This document shows positions 1 to 5,500 of a stretch of 7,845 nt of DNA, one piece after another (within the stretch, counting starts at the first letter, position 1; each line of letters begins with the position of its first letter). Position numbers and translations under genes: made by a program. The stretch comes from Planctomycetota bacterium (GTDB taxonomy: Bacteria > Planctomycetota > UBA1135 > UBA2386), in assembly GCA_947455805.1 (NCBI GenBank), contig CANGSN010000126.1:1-7845 (forward strand). Direction: 5' to 3'. The notes under the pieces are model-generated. The model worked only from the letters and a program-made list of their open reading frames with translations, had not been told where the DNA came from and made no database searches.

Positions 1-531
1 GAGGTCGAGACGTTGAAGTTCATCGACGGCGTCAAGGGCGGCTCGGTGCCGCGTGAATACATCAAGCCGGTCGAGGAAGGCATCCTGTCGGCGGTGAAGG
101 GCGGTGGGCGCCTGGGCTTCCCGTTCTGCAAGGTCGTCGCCGAGCTCTACGACGGTCAGGCGCACGACGTCGACTCGAACGCGATGGCGTTCGAGACGGC
201 CGGTGTGCTCGCGTTCCGCCTGGCGTCGGAGAACAACTCGATCCTGCTCGAGCCGATCATGAAGATCGAGATCGAGGCGCCCGAGGACAAGACGGGCGAC
301 GTCATCGGCGACCTCAGCAGCCGCCGCGGCATCGTCGAGGAGATGACGAGCAAGCCGGGTGGCATCAGCGCCGTGACCGGCAAGGTGCCGCTCTCCGAGA
401 TGTTCCAGTACTCGACGCGCCTGCGCTCGATGACGCAGGGCCGTGGCACCTACTCGATGGAGCCGTCGAGCTACGAGCCGGTGCCGCCGAACATCGCCGA
501 GAAGGTCCTGGCCGACTACGCCAAGGGCTGA
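1..531 (+). CDS. fusA: Elongation factor G, C-terminal part (5' end outside window)
   Basis: Only the last 176 residues are present; the frame is open from base 1 and stops with TGA at 529-531. EF-G is the cytosolic GTPase that drives ribosomal translocation. The visible part is the end of domain IV and all of domain V: GGSVPREYIKPVEEGI, then LYDGQAHDVDSNAMAF, then LLEPIMKIEIEAPEDKTGDV, then IGDLSSRRGIVEEM, then PLSEMFQYSTRLRSMTQGRG and a tail with NIAEKVLADYA. These are the standard EF-G blocks in the standard order, so the family call is secure. The GTPase domain lies outside the window, so the choice between the main translocation factor and a second EF-G paralogue cannot be made here; the close fit to consensus favours the housekeeping copy. 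No gene follows on the same strand before a strong hairpin at 583-619, so transcription probably ends there. Confidence 0.96.
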   Translation, partial: EVETLKFIDGVKGGSVPREYIKPVEEGILSAVKGGGRLGFPFCKVVAELYDGQAHDVDSNAMAFETAGVLAFRLASENNSILLEPIMKIEIEAPEDKTGDVIGDLSSRRGIVEEMTSKPGGISAVTGKVPLSEMFQYSTRLRSMTQGRGTYSMEPSSYEPVPPNIAEKVLADYAKG

Positions 532-560
532 TCGTCGCTGCGGTTCGCTGCACGGCGTTT

Positions 561-584
561 GCCTCACTGCGTTCGCCTCACTGC
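561..584. repeat. Short direct repeat, two copies of GCCTCACTGC
   Basis: The 10-mer GCCTCACTGC occurs at 561-570 and again at 575-584, a period of 14, with TTCGC-type words between and before. It lies just upstream of the hairpin at 583-619. No function is visible; it may be slippage or the remains of a dispersed repeat. Confidence 0.5.
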
Positions 585-619
585 CGCGCGCGACGCCACT
601 CCGGTGGCTCGCGCGCGGC
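583..619. terminator. Strong hairpin between convergent genes, probable bidirectional terminator
   Basis: The arm at 583-593 (GCCGCGCGCGA) pairs with 609-619, a single C at 594 is bulged, 595-599 (GCCAC) pairs with 604-608, and the loop is TCCG. That makes 16 base pairs with one bulge. It lies between the stop of the EF-G gene (531) and the stop of the convergent cupin gene (658), where a shared terminator is expected. The T-run is poor on the plus side (GCGTTTCTGG) and absent on the minus side, so it may act with other factors or only as a barrier to readthrough and 3' exonuclease. Confidence 0.6.
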
Positions 620-657
620 GGCGTTTCTGGGCCGTGTGGGCGCGGCCGCGACTCCCT

Positions 658-981
658 TCAGGCGCCGAGCAGCCGGATGCCCTCGTGGGCCAGCGCCAGC
701 AGCACGCAGGCCTCGCTGCCGGGCAATGCCGTCGGCGCGTGCACGCTGCGGTCCTCGTAGACGACGAACGAGCCGGCCTGGTGGTCGCCCTGTTCGTCGC
801 GGTAGCCGCCCTGCAGCACCAGCACGTGCTCTTCGCCATGGTGCCGGTGCTCCGGATAGCCGCAGCCGGGCTCCATGCGGATCAGCGCCAGCACCCGGCC
901 GCTGGCCTTGTCGCTGGCGTAGAAGTGGATCGCGACCCCGGGGTAGCGGGTGGTGCGCCAGGGGACAGCGGCCAGGTCCAT
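658..981 (-). CDS. Small ChrR-type cupin domain protein
   Basis: The product has 107 residues and is a single cupin barrel. The first cupin motif is complete: G39, then H45-x-H47-xxx-E51 and G58 in PGCGYPEHRHHGEEHVLVLQ, and the second motif supplies H81 (GSFVVYEDRSVHAP). These are the usual three-His-one-Glu metal ligands. The opening PGV...Y and the stretch EEHVLVLQGGYRDEQGDHQAG resemble the cupin of ChrR anti-sigma factors and the stand-alone proteins derived from it, in which the domain binds zinc or another metal and senses oxidants or small molecules. No anti-sigma helical domain and no sigma-factor gene is present, so the role is unknown. The ATG at 979-981 lies just before the conserved start of the domain; no Shine-Dalgarno is evident. 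It converges on the EF-G gene and is divergent from the pterin synthase gene, with 68 bases between their starts. Confidence 0.85.
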   Translation of the reverse strand: MDLAAVPWRTTRYPGVAIHFYASDKASGRVLALIRMEPGCGYPEHRHHGEEHVLVLQGGYRDEQGDHQAGSFVVYEDRSVHAPTALPGSEACVLLALAHEGIRLLGA

Positions 982-1049
982 GCCGCGAGCAAAGCCGCGG
1001 CCGGCGCCGCGCGCAACGTCGTCGTCGGCGCGGTATCGTGCTCCGCCCC

Positions 1050-1550
1050 ATGGCAGAACCCCGCGAGAGCTGGTCGATCGAGGTCGACAAGGACTACCTG
1101 AAGTTCAGCGCCGCCCATTTCCTGATCTTCCCGGACGGCTCGGCCGAGCGACTGCACGGCCACAACTACAAGGTCTACGTGACGCTGCACACCGACCTCG
1201 ACGAGCACGGGCTGGTGGTCAACTTCAAGGAGATCAAGCCGTTCGTGCGCGCCTTGTGCGACGAGCTCGACGAGCACCTGCTGCTGCCGGGCCAGCATCC
1301 CGAGCTGCGTGTCACGCGCACCGGCCAGCATTTCGACGTGCGCTACCGCGACCGCCACTACCTGATCCCCGCCGACGAGATCATCGTGCTGCCGATCGGC
1401 AACTCGAGCGCCGAGAACCTGGCGGCCTGGGTCGGGCGCACGTTGCGCGAACGGATGCGGGAGACCTGGCCCCGGCTGCGGGTGCACGAGCTGTCGATCG
1501 GGGTCGAGGAGACGCCTGGGCAGCGCGGCGTGTGGACCCTGCGCGAGTGA
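1050..1550 (+). CDS. 6-pyruvoyl-tetrahydropterin synthase family protein with PTPS-III-type active site
   Basis: The product has 166 residues of the tunnelling-fold (T-fold) PTPS/QueD family, which acts on dihydroneopterin triphosphate. Zinc ligands are H23 (KFSAAHF), H36 and H38 (ERLHGHNYKV). D74 and H76 in LDEHLLLP and the glutamates in GVEETPG (E153/E154) match the Asp-His and pterin-binding Glu of the family. QueD and animal PTPS have a catalytic Cys four residues before the first His of HGH; here that position is Ala32, followed by Glu33, giving E-x-x-HGH. This is the signature of PTPS-III, which can replace dihydroneopterin aldolase (FolB) in folate synthesis. The only cysteine in the protein, C70, is elsewhere. 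It is longer than E. coli QueD (about 120) through an insert at about 80-113. The frame is open far upstream, but homology begins after the ATG at 1050. QueD-like activity remains an alternative but is disfavoured by the missing Cys. Confidence 0.85.
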   Translation: MAEPRESWSIEVDKDYLKFSAAHFLIFPDGSAERLHGHNYKVYVTLHTDLDEHGLVVNFKEIKPFVRALCDELDEHLLLPGQHPELRVTRTGQHFDVRYRDRHYLIPADEIIVLPIGNSSAENLAAWVGRTLRERMRETWPRLRVHELSIGVEETPGQRGVWTLRE

Positions 1551-1584
1551 TGGCGTGGAGTGGCGTGCGCGGGCTCGGGGCCGG

Positions 1585-1872
1585 TCAGCGGTCGCGGAAG
1601 CCGTGCAGCCAGCGAGCGGCGCCGTCGCCGACGTTGCGCACCGTGTGGCGCGTACCGGCCGGGATCATCAGTTCGTCGCCGGCCACGACCCGCACGGCGC
1701 GGCCGTCCATCTCGATCTGGCAGTTGCCCTCGAGCAGCATCGTCAGGTGATCGACGTCGTGCACGACGTCGTTCCAGACTTGGGCGGGGGCGTCGATCCA
1801 CAGATCGGCGCGGAAGCCTCGGGCTGCCCAATCGGAGCGAACGGCCGCCGGATCGATCTTCGTCGTATGCAT
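1585..1872 (-). CDS. Small cupin_2-type domain protein
   Basis: The product has 95 residues and is almost entirely one cupin barrel. The second cupin motif is textbook: G65-x5-P71-x-G73-xx-H76-xxx-N80 (GDELMIPAGTRHTVRN). The first motif is looser, with H38, H42 and E48 in VVHDVDHLTMLLEG. The lead-in GFRADLWIDAPAQVWNDVVH is typical of a family of short stand-alone cupins of unknown substrate that end in RWL(H/Y)G(F/Y). The frame is open upstream to 2091, but that part is Arg/Thr-rich and unlike a protein, so I place the start at the ATG at 1870-1872, where homology begins; AAGG lies about nine bases before it. It converges on the pterin synthase gene with 34 bases between the stops. Metal binding is likely; the substrate is unknown. 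Confidence 0.82.
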   Translation of the reverse strand: MHTTKIDPAAVRSDWAARGFRADLWIDAPAQVWNDVVHDVDHLTMLLEGNCQIEMDGRAVRVVAGDELMIPAGTRHTVRNVGDGAARWLHGFRDR

Positions 1873-1936
1873 CGAACGCCTTGTCCGGGGAGGACGACCA
1901 TCGGCGGATGCCCCGGTCTTCTGGACCGCGCCTCGT

Positions 1937-1962
1937 GCGTCGACTTGCCGCCGCGTCGACTT
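1937..1962. repeat. Tandem 10-mer repeat upstream of the cupin gene, possible operator
   Basis: GCGTCGACTT occurs at 1937-1946 and 1953-1962, a period of 16, and each copy contains the palindrome GTCGAC. It is 65-90 bases upstream of the start of the minus-strand cupin gene. An overlapping inverted repeat, CCGCCGC (1948-1954) with GCGGCGG (1969-1975), could form a hairpin. Spaced palindromic repeats in a leader could be protein-binding sites; no regulator gene is nearby. Confidence 0.35.
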
Positions 1963-1975
1963 AGGGGTGCGGCGG

Positions 1976-2003
1976 AGCGTATCGCTGGGTGGGGTCAAAG
2001 CAA
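1976..2003 (-). promoter_or_regulatory. Weak promoter-like pair upstream of the cupin gene
   Basis: On the minus strand TTGCTT (2003-1998) and TACGCT (1981-1976) are separated by 16 bases and could be -35 and -10 elements for the cupin gene starting at 1872. Each matches consensus only partly, so this is speculative. Confidence 0.2.
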
Positions 2004-2117
2004 TAGCCAGGGCTTCCGAAGTCGGGGCACGCGCCGCCCAAGGCGTTGCCTTCGTCCTTCGTGGGGTGGTGATGGCTCTAGTGATCCGCACCTTCCAGGC
2101 AACCGGACGGGGGTGAG

Positions 2118-2213
2118 GGGCCGGAAAAAGACCCGGGGCCGCCCTGCGGAGACTCGCAGCCCTCCCGGCCCGATGGCCGTGTCACCCCCGGTGGCCGCGC
2201 TCCGCGGGCCATC
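2118..2213 (-). ncRNA. Second structured segment with terminator-like end
   Basis: Read on the minus strand, GATGGCC (2213-2207) pairs with GGCCATC (2178-2172) and encloses two small hairpins: 2203-2207 with 2195-2199 (CCGCG/CGCGG, loop of three), and 2190-2193 with 2183-2186 (CACC/GGTG). Then comes CTGCG/CGCAG (2155-2159 with 2144-2148, loop of six), a GC-rich arm and TCTTTTT (2131-2125). GGGCCGG (2171-2165) can pair either with CCGGCCC beyond the T-run (2124-2118) or with GGCCC before it. Such alternatives would fit a terminator/antiterminator switch or a second short RNA upstream of the cupin gene. The helices here are perfect, so they do not decide the strand; the T-run favours minus. Confidence 0.35.
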
Positions 2214-2234
2214 CCGTCCACGATAAGGCCCCCG

Positions 2235-2272
2235 AAAAGACATCGAGGCCGACCCGTGAAGGTCAGCCTCGA
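2235..2272 (-). terminator. Rho-independent terminator, minus strand
   Basis: TCGAGGC (2243-2249) pairs with GCCTCGA (2266-2272), and GACC (2251-2254) with GGTC (2261-2264) around a six-base loop. The one position between them, C2250/A2265 on the plus strand, becomes G.U on the minus strand, giving an unbroken 12-pair stem. On the minus strand it is followed by TG and then TCTTTT (2240-2235). The wobble and the T-run both point to minus-strand transcription. It would end the structured RNA upstream of it, or the transcript of the FAD oxidoreductase gene. Confidence 0.65.
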
Positions 2273-2553
2273 CGATGCGGGTGGTGGTCGGCATGGGACC
2301 GCGACCACCGCGGGAGAATGGATCCCGTCCTCCGAACCGTCGCCGCCAGCGCGAGACGTGCCGACCAGCTCGCTGACTGGTCGGCTGCACCTGGAGCTTT
2401 CGCCCCGGAACAGACCCCTCTGATTCGCGATGCCGTCTCGGCGTCCGAGTGCTCGCGGCTCAGGTTCGGAGAACGGGAAAGAGCTCCGCAGGAAGGCATG
2501 GTTCCCACGGAACGCCCCTTGGACGCTGGGGCTCTGCCGCCAGGTTCCGTTCG
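2235..2553 (-). ncRNA. Candidate structured non-coding RNA of unknown class
   Basis: No convincing ORF lies here, but nested pairing fills the stretch. On the minus strand a closing helix joins 2478-2463 to 2338-2323 (16 pairs, one G.U). Inside it are 2459-2455 with 2346-2342, and 2440-2434 with 2358-2352 (CGAGACG/CGTCTCG). These enclose three hairpins: 2422-2411 (CAGA/TCTG), 2408-2390 (GGGGC-GAAA-GCTCC) and 2385-2360 (nine pairs). A 5' domain pairs 2550-2544 with 2513-2507 and 2532-2528 with 2518-2514. A hairpin at 2309-2283 and a terminator at 2272-2243 with a T-run follow. The imperfect positions in three helices (2329/2472, 2395/2404, 2250/2265) are all C/A on plus and G.U on minus, and the GAAA loop exists only on minus; together these fix the strand. 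The conserved boxes of RNase P RNA, tmRNA and SRP RNA are absent, and 6S RNA is unbranched. The 5' end is estimated. It could be an independent RNA or a processed 3' product of the FAD-gene transcript. Confidence 0.55.
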
Positions 2554-2559
2554 CCGCCG

Positions 2560-2565
2560 ATAATT
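2560..2565 (-). promoter_or_regulatory. Possible -10 box for the structured RNA
   Basis: AATTAT on the minus strand sits in the only A/T-rich patch of the gap, and a start about seven bases downstream (near 2553) would fall just before the first helix at 2550. There is no recognisable -35 at 16-18 bases. On the plus strand the overlapping GATAAT (2559-2564) also resembles a -10, again without a -35. Confidence 0.22.
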
Positions 2566-2623
2566 CTGCGCCGGCGAGGCCGGTGGAGGTGCTGCGCGCG
2601 GCCCCTAAGGGATCGCTGGCCGG

Positions 2624-3961
2624 TCAGTTGAGGCGCAGCGGCTGCGGGTCGCCCGACTGGGCCAGCTGGCGGATGTGCGCGTGCACCTGCATCGCCCGCC
2701 CAATGCACTGGTCGCTGTTGTGGTACTCGTAGCGGCCAAAGCGCCCGAACGTCAGGTAGCCGCTGTCGTCGAACCATTTGCGCACGCGGCCGATGCGGTC
2801 GCGGAAGTGCAGGTCCTGGTCGATGTAGGCGTATTCGTTGTTGCACCACTCGCTGAGCACCACCTGCTCGGGGCGCAGGATGCCGGCACGTCCGAGTGCG
2901 CCGACGACCTCCTTCAGCCAGGCGGCGTCGGGGCGCAGTTCGCCGCGGTGGGTGACTTCGGCCAGGAACGAGCCGTGGCCAGCCGGCGCGTTGTGCGGCG
3001 AGTAGTTGCTGAAGTAGGTGACGCGATTGGTCGGTCCCTGCTCGGCGAACGGCAGGTAGATCCAGCTGAGGTTCGGCAGCGGCTCGTCGAGCTTCACGCC
3101 GATCATCAGGTTGATCAGCGAGATCGGCCGCAGCGCCCGGATGTCGGCGCGCACGGCTTCGGGGATCTCGGCGATCGCCGGCTCGATCTGCGGCAGCGGG
3201 ATGGTGTTGACGACCAGGTCGAACGCTTCGCCGTTGACCGCGTAGCCCTTGCCCTTCTTCTCGACGCGGGTGACGGCGACGCCGCACTGCAGGTCGAAGC
3301 CGCCGTCCTGCACGGTGCCGCGCACCATCGCTTCGAAGCCGCCGTGCTTCGGGAACCAGAACACCGATTGGTGGGTGTAGCCCTCGGTGTCGATGCCGAT
3401 CGCCGACTTGACGATGTCCTCGATCGGCGCCTCCGGCACGCGGCCGGCGACCCAGTCGCTGGCCATCTTCTGCAGGTCGCACTTCCAGATCTTCTGGTTG
3501 TACGGAACCATGAAGTGGCGCGCGAAGCCCGAGCCCATGCGCCACTGGATCCAGTCGCCGAAGTTCGTCGGGCACGGCGCGCCGGCCTTGCGCGTGGCGT
3601 AGGCCTCGATGTAGCCGGCCATGCAGTCGACGATCGCCTCCTTGGTCAGGTGGCCGACGCCGTTCTCGAACGGATACGGCACCCAGCGATCGTGCCAGCG
3701 GATCTTCGTGTTGCGCACGTTGCGCACCGTGCCGGCTTCGCCGCCGCAGCGCGCGAGCTGCCAGTCGAGGACCTGCCGTTCCTTGCTGAAGACGATGTGC
3801 CCGCCGGCTTCGTCGAAGGTGAACTCACCGTAGCGTCGGCTCTTGCACAGGCCGCCGGCGCGTTCGGCGCGCTCGAGCACGGTGACGCGATGGCCGTCGC
3901 CGGCCAGCATGCGAGCCAGGGCGACACCGGAGATGCCGCCGCCGAGGATGGCGATCTTCAC
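2624..3961 (-). CDS. FAD-dependent oxidoreductase, protoporphyrinogen oxidase / UDP-galactopyranose mutase-like
   Basis: The product has 445 residues. The N-terminus is a classic FAD-binding Rossmann fold: G7-G-G9-I-S-G12 (AILGGGISGVALARML), Glu30 at the end of the second strand for the ribose, then RAGGL (34-38) and GGH (53-55). The block WVPYPFENGVGHLTKEA (93-109), the central YNQKIWKCDLQKMASDWV (154-171) and the C-terminal FGRFGRYEYHNSDQCIGRAM (405-424), which closes the FAD site, are typical of the flavin amine oxidase superfamily branch with protoporphyrinogen oxidases and UDP-galactopyranose mutase-like enzymes. Members of this branch often sit in polysaccharide clusters; no sugar genes are here, so the substrate is open. 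The start is GTG (3959-3961) with GGAG eight bases upstream and directly before the fold. No signal peptide is seen, so it is presumably cytosolic. It is divergent from the MFS gene and is followed by the structured-RNA region. Confidence 0.85.
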   Translation of the reverse strand: MKIAILGGGISGVALARMLAGDGHRVTVLERAERAGGLCKSRRYGEFTFDEAGGHIVFSKERQVLDWQLARCGGEAGTVRNVRNTKIRWHDRWVPYPFENGVGHLTKEAIVDCMAGYIEAYATRKAGAPCPTNFGDWIQWRMGSGFARHFMVPYNQKIWKCDLQKMASDWVAGRVPEAPIEDIVKSAIGIDTEGYTHQSVFWFPKHGGFEAMVRGTVQDGGFDLQCGVAVTRVEKKGKGYAVNGEAFDLVVNTIPLPQIEPAIAEIPEAVRADIRALRPISLINLMIGVKLDEPLPNLSWIYLPFAEQGPTNRVTYFSNYSPHNAPAGHGSFLAEVTHRGELRPDAAWLKEVVGALGRAGILRPEQVVLSEWCNNEYAYIDQDLHFRDRIGRVRKWFDDSGYLTFGRFGRYEYHNSDQCIGRAMQVHAHIRQLAQSGDPQPLRLN

Positions 3962-3969
3962 GAACGAGA

Positions 3970-3973
3970 CTCC
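3970..3973 (-). promoter_or_regulatory. Ribosome binding site supporting the GTG start of the FAD oxidoreductase
   Basis: GGAG on the minus strand lies eight bases before the GTG at 3961, which supports that non-ATG start. Confidence 0.55.
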
Positions 3974-4002
3974 AGCAGCTGTCGGAACACGAGGCGCAGA
4001 AC

Positions 4003-4008
4003 TCTATA
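4003..4008 (-). promoter_or_regulatory. Possible -10 box of the FAD oxidoreductase gene
   Basis: TATAGA on the minus strand lies about 42 bases before the start at 3961, in an otherwise GC-rich divergent intergene. No good -35 is visible at the usual spacing. The hairpin at 4010-4040 lies directly upstream, where a -35 would be. Confidence 0.3.
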
Positions 4009-4009
4009 C

Positions 4010-4040
4010 CGCGCCTCCGCCGCCGGAAGGGCGGGGCGCG
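4010..4040. promoter_or_regulatory. Stable hairpin in the divergent intergene
   Basis: CGCGCC (4010-4015), a bulged T, then CCGCC (4017-4021) pair with GGCGG (4030-4034) and GGCGCG (4035-4040) around an eight-base loop, giving 11 pairs. It lies between the divergent starts at 3961 and 4111, beside the candidate -10. It has no T-run on either side, so it is more likely a protein site or leader structure than a terminator. The rest of 3962-4110 shows nothing else I can name. Confidence 0.35.
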
Positions 4041-4110
4041 CGTTCTCGCGGTGGAATCGCCAGCACCGCGGCGACACTGGCACGACCCGGCTGCATGATC
4101 CCGCCGCGTC

Positions 4111-5328
4111 GTGACCGCTCCATCGTCCGCTCCTGCGCCGTCGCCGTCCGCCGGCTCGTCCCCGGCCACCCACCCGCCGGGGCCCGCGCCCCGCGAGGCG
4201 ATGGCGATCACGGCGCTGGCGACGGCCGCGTTCGCGCTGAACCTGAACACGAACGTGCTCGGCGCGCTGTTGCCGTTCGTGCGCGCTGCCGAGAACCTGA
4301 CCGACGAGCAGGGCAAGCAGCTGATCGCCGCCGCCGCGTTCGGCTCGGCCGCCGGCTCGCTGGCGTTCGGCCGCGTGGCGGCCTGGTGTGGGCGCCGCAC
4401 GGCGCTGCTCGGGGCGATGGCGGTGTTCGTGGTGCTGAGCCTGCTGCACCTGCTGCCGGGCTCGCCGCTGCTGCTGCTCCTGCTGCGCGCCGGCTCCGGC
4501 CTCGCGGTCGGCGTCGCCTACGCGGCGGCGTCGGCGCTGTCGGCCGAGATCGTGCCGTACCACCGTCGCGGCGCCTCGATGGGGCGGTTCAACGCCGGCA
4601 TGTTCCTGGCGATCCCGGTCGGCATGCCGCTGTCGGTCTGGTTCGCCAGCCTCGGCTACTGGCCCGGCGTGTTCGCGCTGCAGGCGGTGGTCGGCCTGCT
4701 CGGTTGCTACTGGACGCTGCGCGCGGTGCCGATCGATGCGCCGGCGCCGACCGGGGCATCGACCTGGCGTGTGTTGGCGAACGGCGGTGCGATGGCCGGC
4801 CTGTTTGCGACGGCGCTGCACGTCGGCTCGTTCTTCACCACCGTGCAACTGGCGACGACCTGGCTCGACCGCACGGGCCGCCTGCCGAAGGACCAGCAGA
4901 TGCCGCTGTGGATCGGGCTCGGTCTGCTGTCGGTGCTCGGCAGTTCGCTGCTCGGGCGCACCGCCGACGCGGTCGGCAAGCGCTTGTTCGTGATGGTGAC
5001 GTCGTTGCTGCTGGCGGCTTGCTTCTGGCTGCTGGCCCGCGAGCAGGACGGCCTGACGCTGGCCCTGGTCGGCTCGGTGTTGGCGTTGGTCGCGTCGGCG
5101 CGCACCGGGCCGCTGCAGGCGCTGGTCTCCGGCCAGGTGCCGGCCGGCGATCTGGCGGCGCTGATGGGGTTGCGCGGCTTCCTGATGCAGGTCGGCGTCG
5201 GCGGCTTCGCGCTGGCCGCCGCCGTGCTCGAACGGGAACGCAGCTTCGCCGCCGTGCTCTGGCTCGCCGTCGGCTTCCAGGCGCTGTCCTACCTCGCCAT
5301 CCGCCTGTTCGTGCGCGAAGGCAAGTGA
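4111..5328 (+). CDS. Major facilitator superfamily transporter
   Basis: The product has 405 residues with about 12 hydrophobic segments and is an inner-membrane transporter. After a Pro/Ser/Ala-rich tail (1-28) the first helix runs from about 30 to 58. The MFS motif A between helices 2 and 3 is recognisable as GSLAFGRVAAWCGRRTALL (82-100), and its echo in the second half is LGRTADAVGKRLFVM (281-295), as expected from the internal duplication. Helix 4 carries RAGSGLAVG (126-134). The build resembles sugar or drug efflux MFS proteins, but nothing fixes the substrate. The given start is GTG at 4111, which has no visible Shine-Dalgarno. The ATG at 4201 (Met31), just before helix 1 with GAGG close upstream, is a real alternative and would remove the low-complexity tail. 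It is divergent from the FAD oxidoreductase gene, 149 bases away. Confidence 0.88.
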   Translation: MTAPSSAPAPSPSAGSSPATHPPGPAPREAMAITALATAAFALNLNTNVLGALLPFVRAAENLTDEQGKQLIAAAAFGSAAGSLAFGRVAAWCGRRTALLGAMAVFVVLSLLHLLPGSPLLLLLLRAGSGLAVGVAYAAASALSAEIVPYHRRGASMGRFNAGMFLAIPVGMPLSVWFASLGYWPGVFALQAVVGLLGCYWTLRAVPIDAPAPTGASTWRVLANGGAMAGLFATALHVGSFFTTVQLATTWLDRTGRLPKDQQMPLWIGLGLLSVLGSSLLGRTADAVGKRLFVMVTSLLLAACFWLLAREQDGLTLALVGSVLALVASARTGPLQALVSGQVPAGDLAALMGLRGFLMQVGVGGFALAAAVLERERSFAAVLWLAVGFQALSYLAIRLFVREGK

Positions 5329-5340
5329 CGCGGTCGCTGC

Positions 5341-5353
5341 CGGGCTTCGCCCG
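5341..5353. terminator. Short hairpin after the MFS gene
   Basis: CGGGC-TTC-GCCCG lies 13 bases after the MFS stop codon. The stem is short (five pairs) with no T-run, so a terminator role is only possible. Confidence 0.3.
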
Positions 5354-5412
5354 ATCGGCCACGGATCGCCAATACTCTGCGCTGGCGGGCGCTTTCGTGC
5401 CGGTTGCTCCTT

Positions 5413-5435
5413 TCGTCGCCGCGGTGCGGCGACGA
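5413..5435. terminator. Perfect 10-bp hairpin upstream of the PDZ lipoprotein gene
   Basis: TCGTCGCCGC (5413-5422) pairs perfectly with GCGGCGACGA (5426-5435) around GGT. It lies between the MFS gene and the lipoprotein gene and ends two bases before an in-frame ATG at 5438. A start there would be buried against the stem, which is one reason to prefer the later ATG at 5501. No T-run follows on either strand, so it could be an atypical terminator or a leader element. Confidence 0.4.
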
Positions 5436-5500
5436 CCATGTCGCCCGGCCTGCCTCCGGAGCTGCCGCCGCCACGAACCAACCTGCCACCGAACCCGCCG

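Noticed and set aside
641..650. Perfect palindrome CGCGGCCGCG
   Set aside because: Ten-base palindromes of only G and C are expected by chance at this composition; no second copy or context supports a site.
636..1049. Upstream in-frame extension of the pterin synthase gene
   Set aside because: The extra residues are almost only Arg, Ala, Gly and Pro and are antisense to the cupin gene; homology starts just after the ATG at 1050.
1873..2091. Upstream in-frame extension of the second cupin
   Set aside because: It is low in protein-like features, and the family begins at the ATG at 1872.
2081..2096. Minus-strand GGAAGGTGCGG followed by ATCAC, resembling the 3' end of 16S rRNA
   Set aside because: The four bases between the two blocks in 16S are missing, the anti-Shine-Dalgarno does not follow and the upstream sequence is not 16S; a short chance match is more likely.
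1995..2390. Open minus-strand frame of 131 codons in the gap
   Set aside because: The translation is Arg/Gly/Pro-rich without any family motif and runs through the terminator and both structured segments.
2235..2553. RNase P RNA, tmRNA, 6S or SRP RNA as identity of the structured RNA
   Set aside because: The conserved P4 boxes of RNase P, the tRNA-like ends of tmRNA and the SRP tetraloop motif are not found on either strand, and the fold is branched unlike 6S.
2318..2563. Open plus-strand frame of 81 codons in the large gap
   Set aside because: Third-position G/C looks much lower than in the real genes, there is no recognisable domain, and the stretch is taken up by nested helices that fit a minus-strand RNA.
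2675..4114. Long open frames antisense to the FAD oxidoreductase and to the MFS gene (also 3958-5481)
   Set aside because: They are shadows produced by GC-rich codon use; composition is dominated by Arg, Ala, Val, Asp or Gln without domains, and the real genes on the other strand carry clear motifs.
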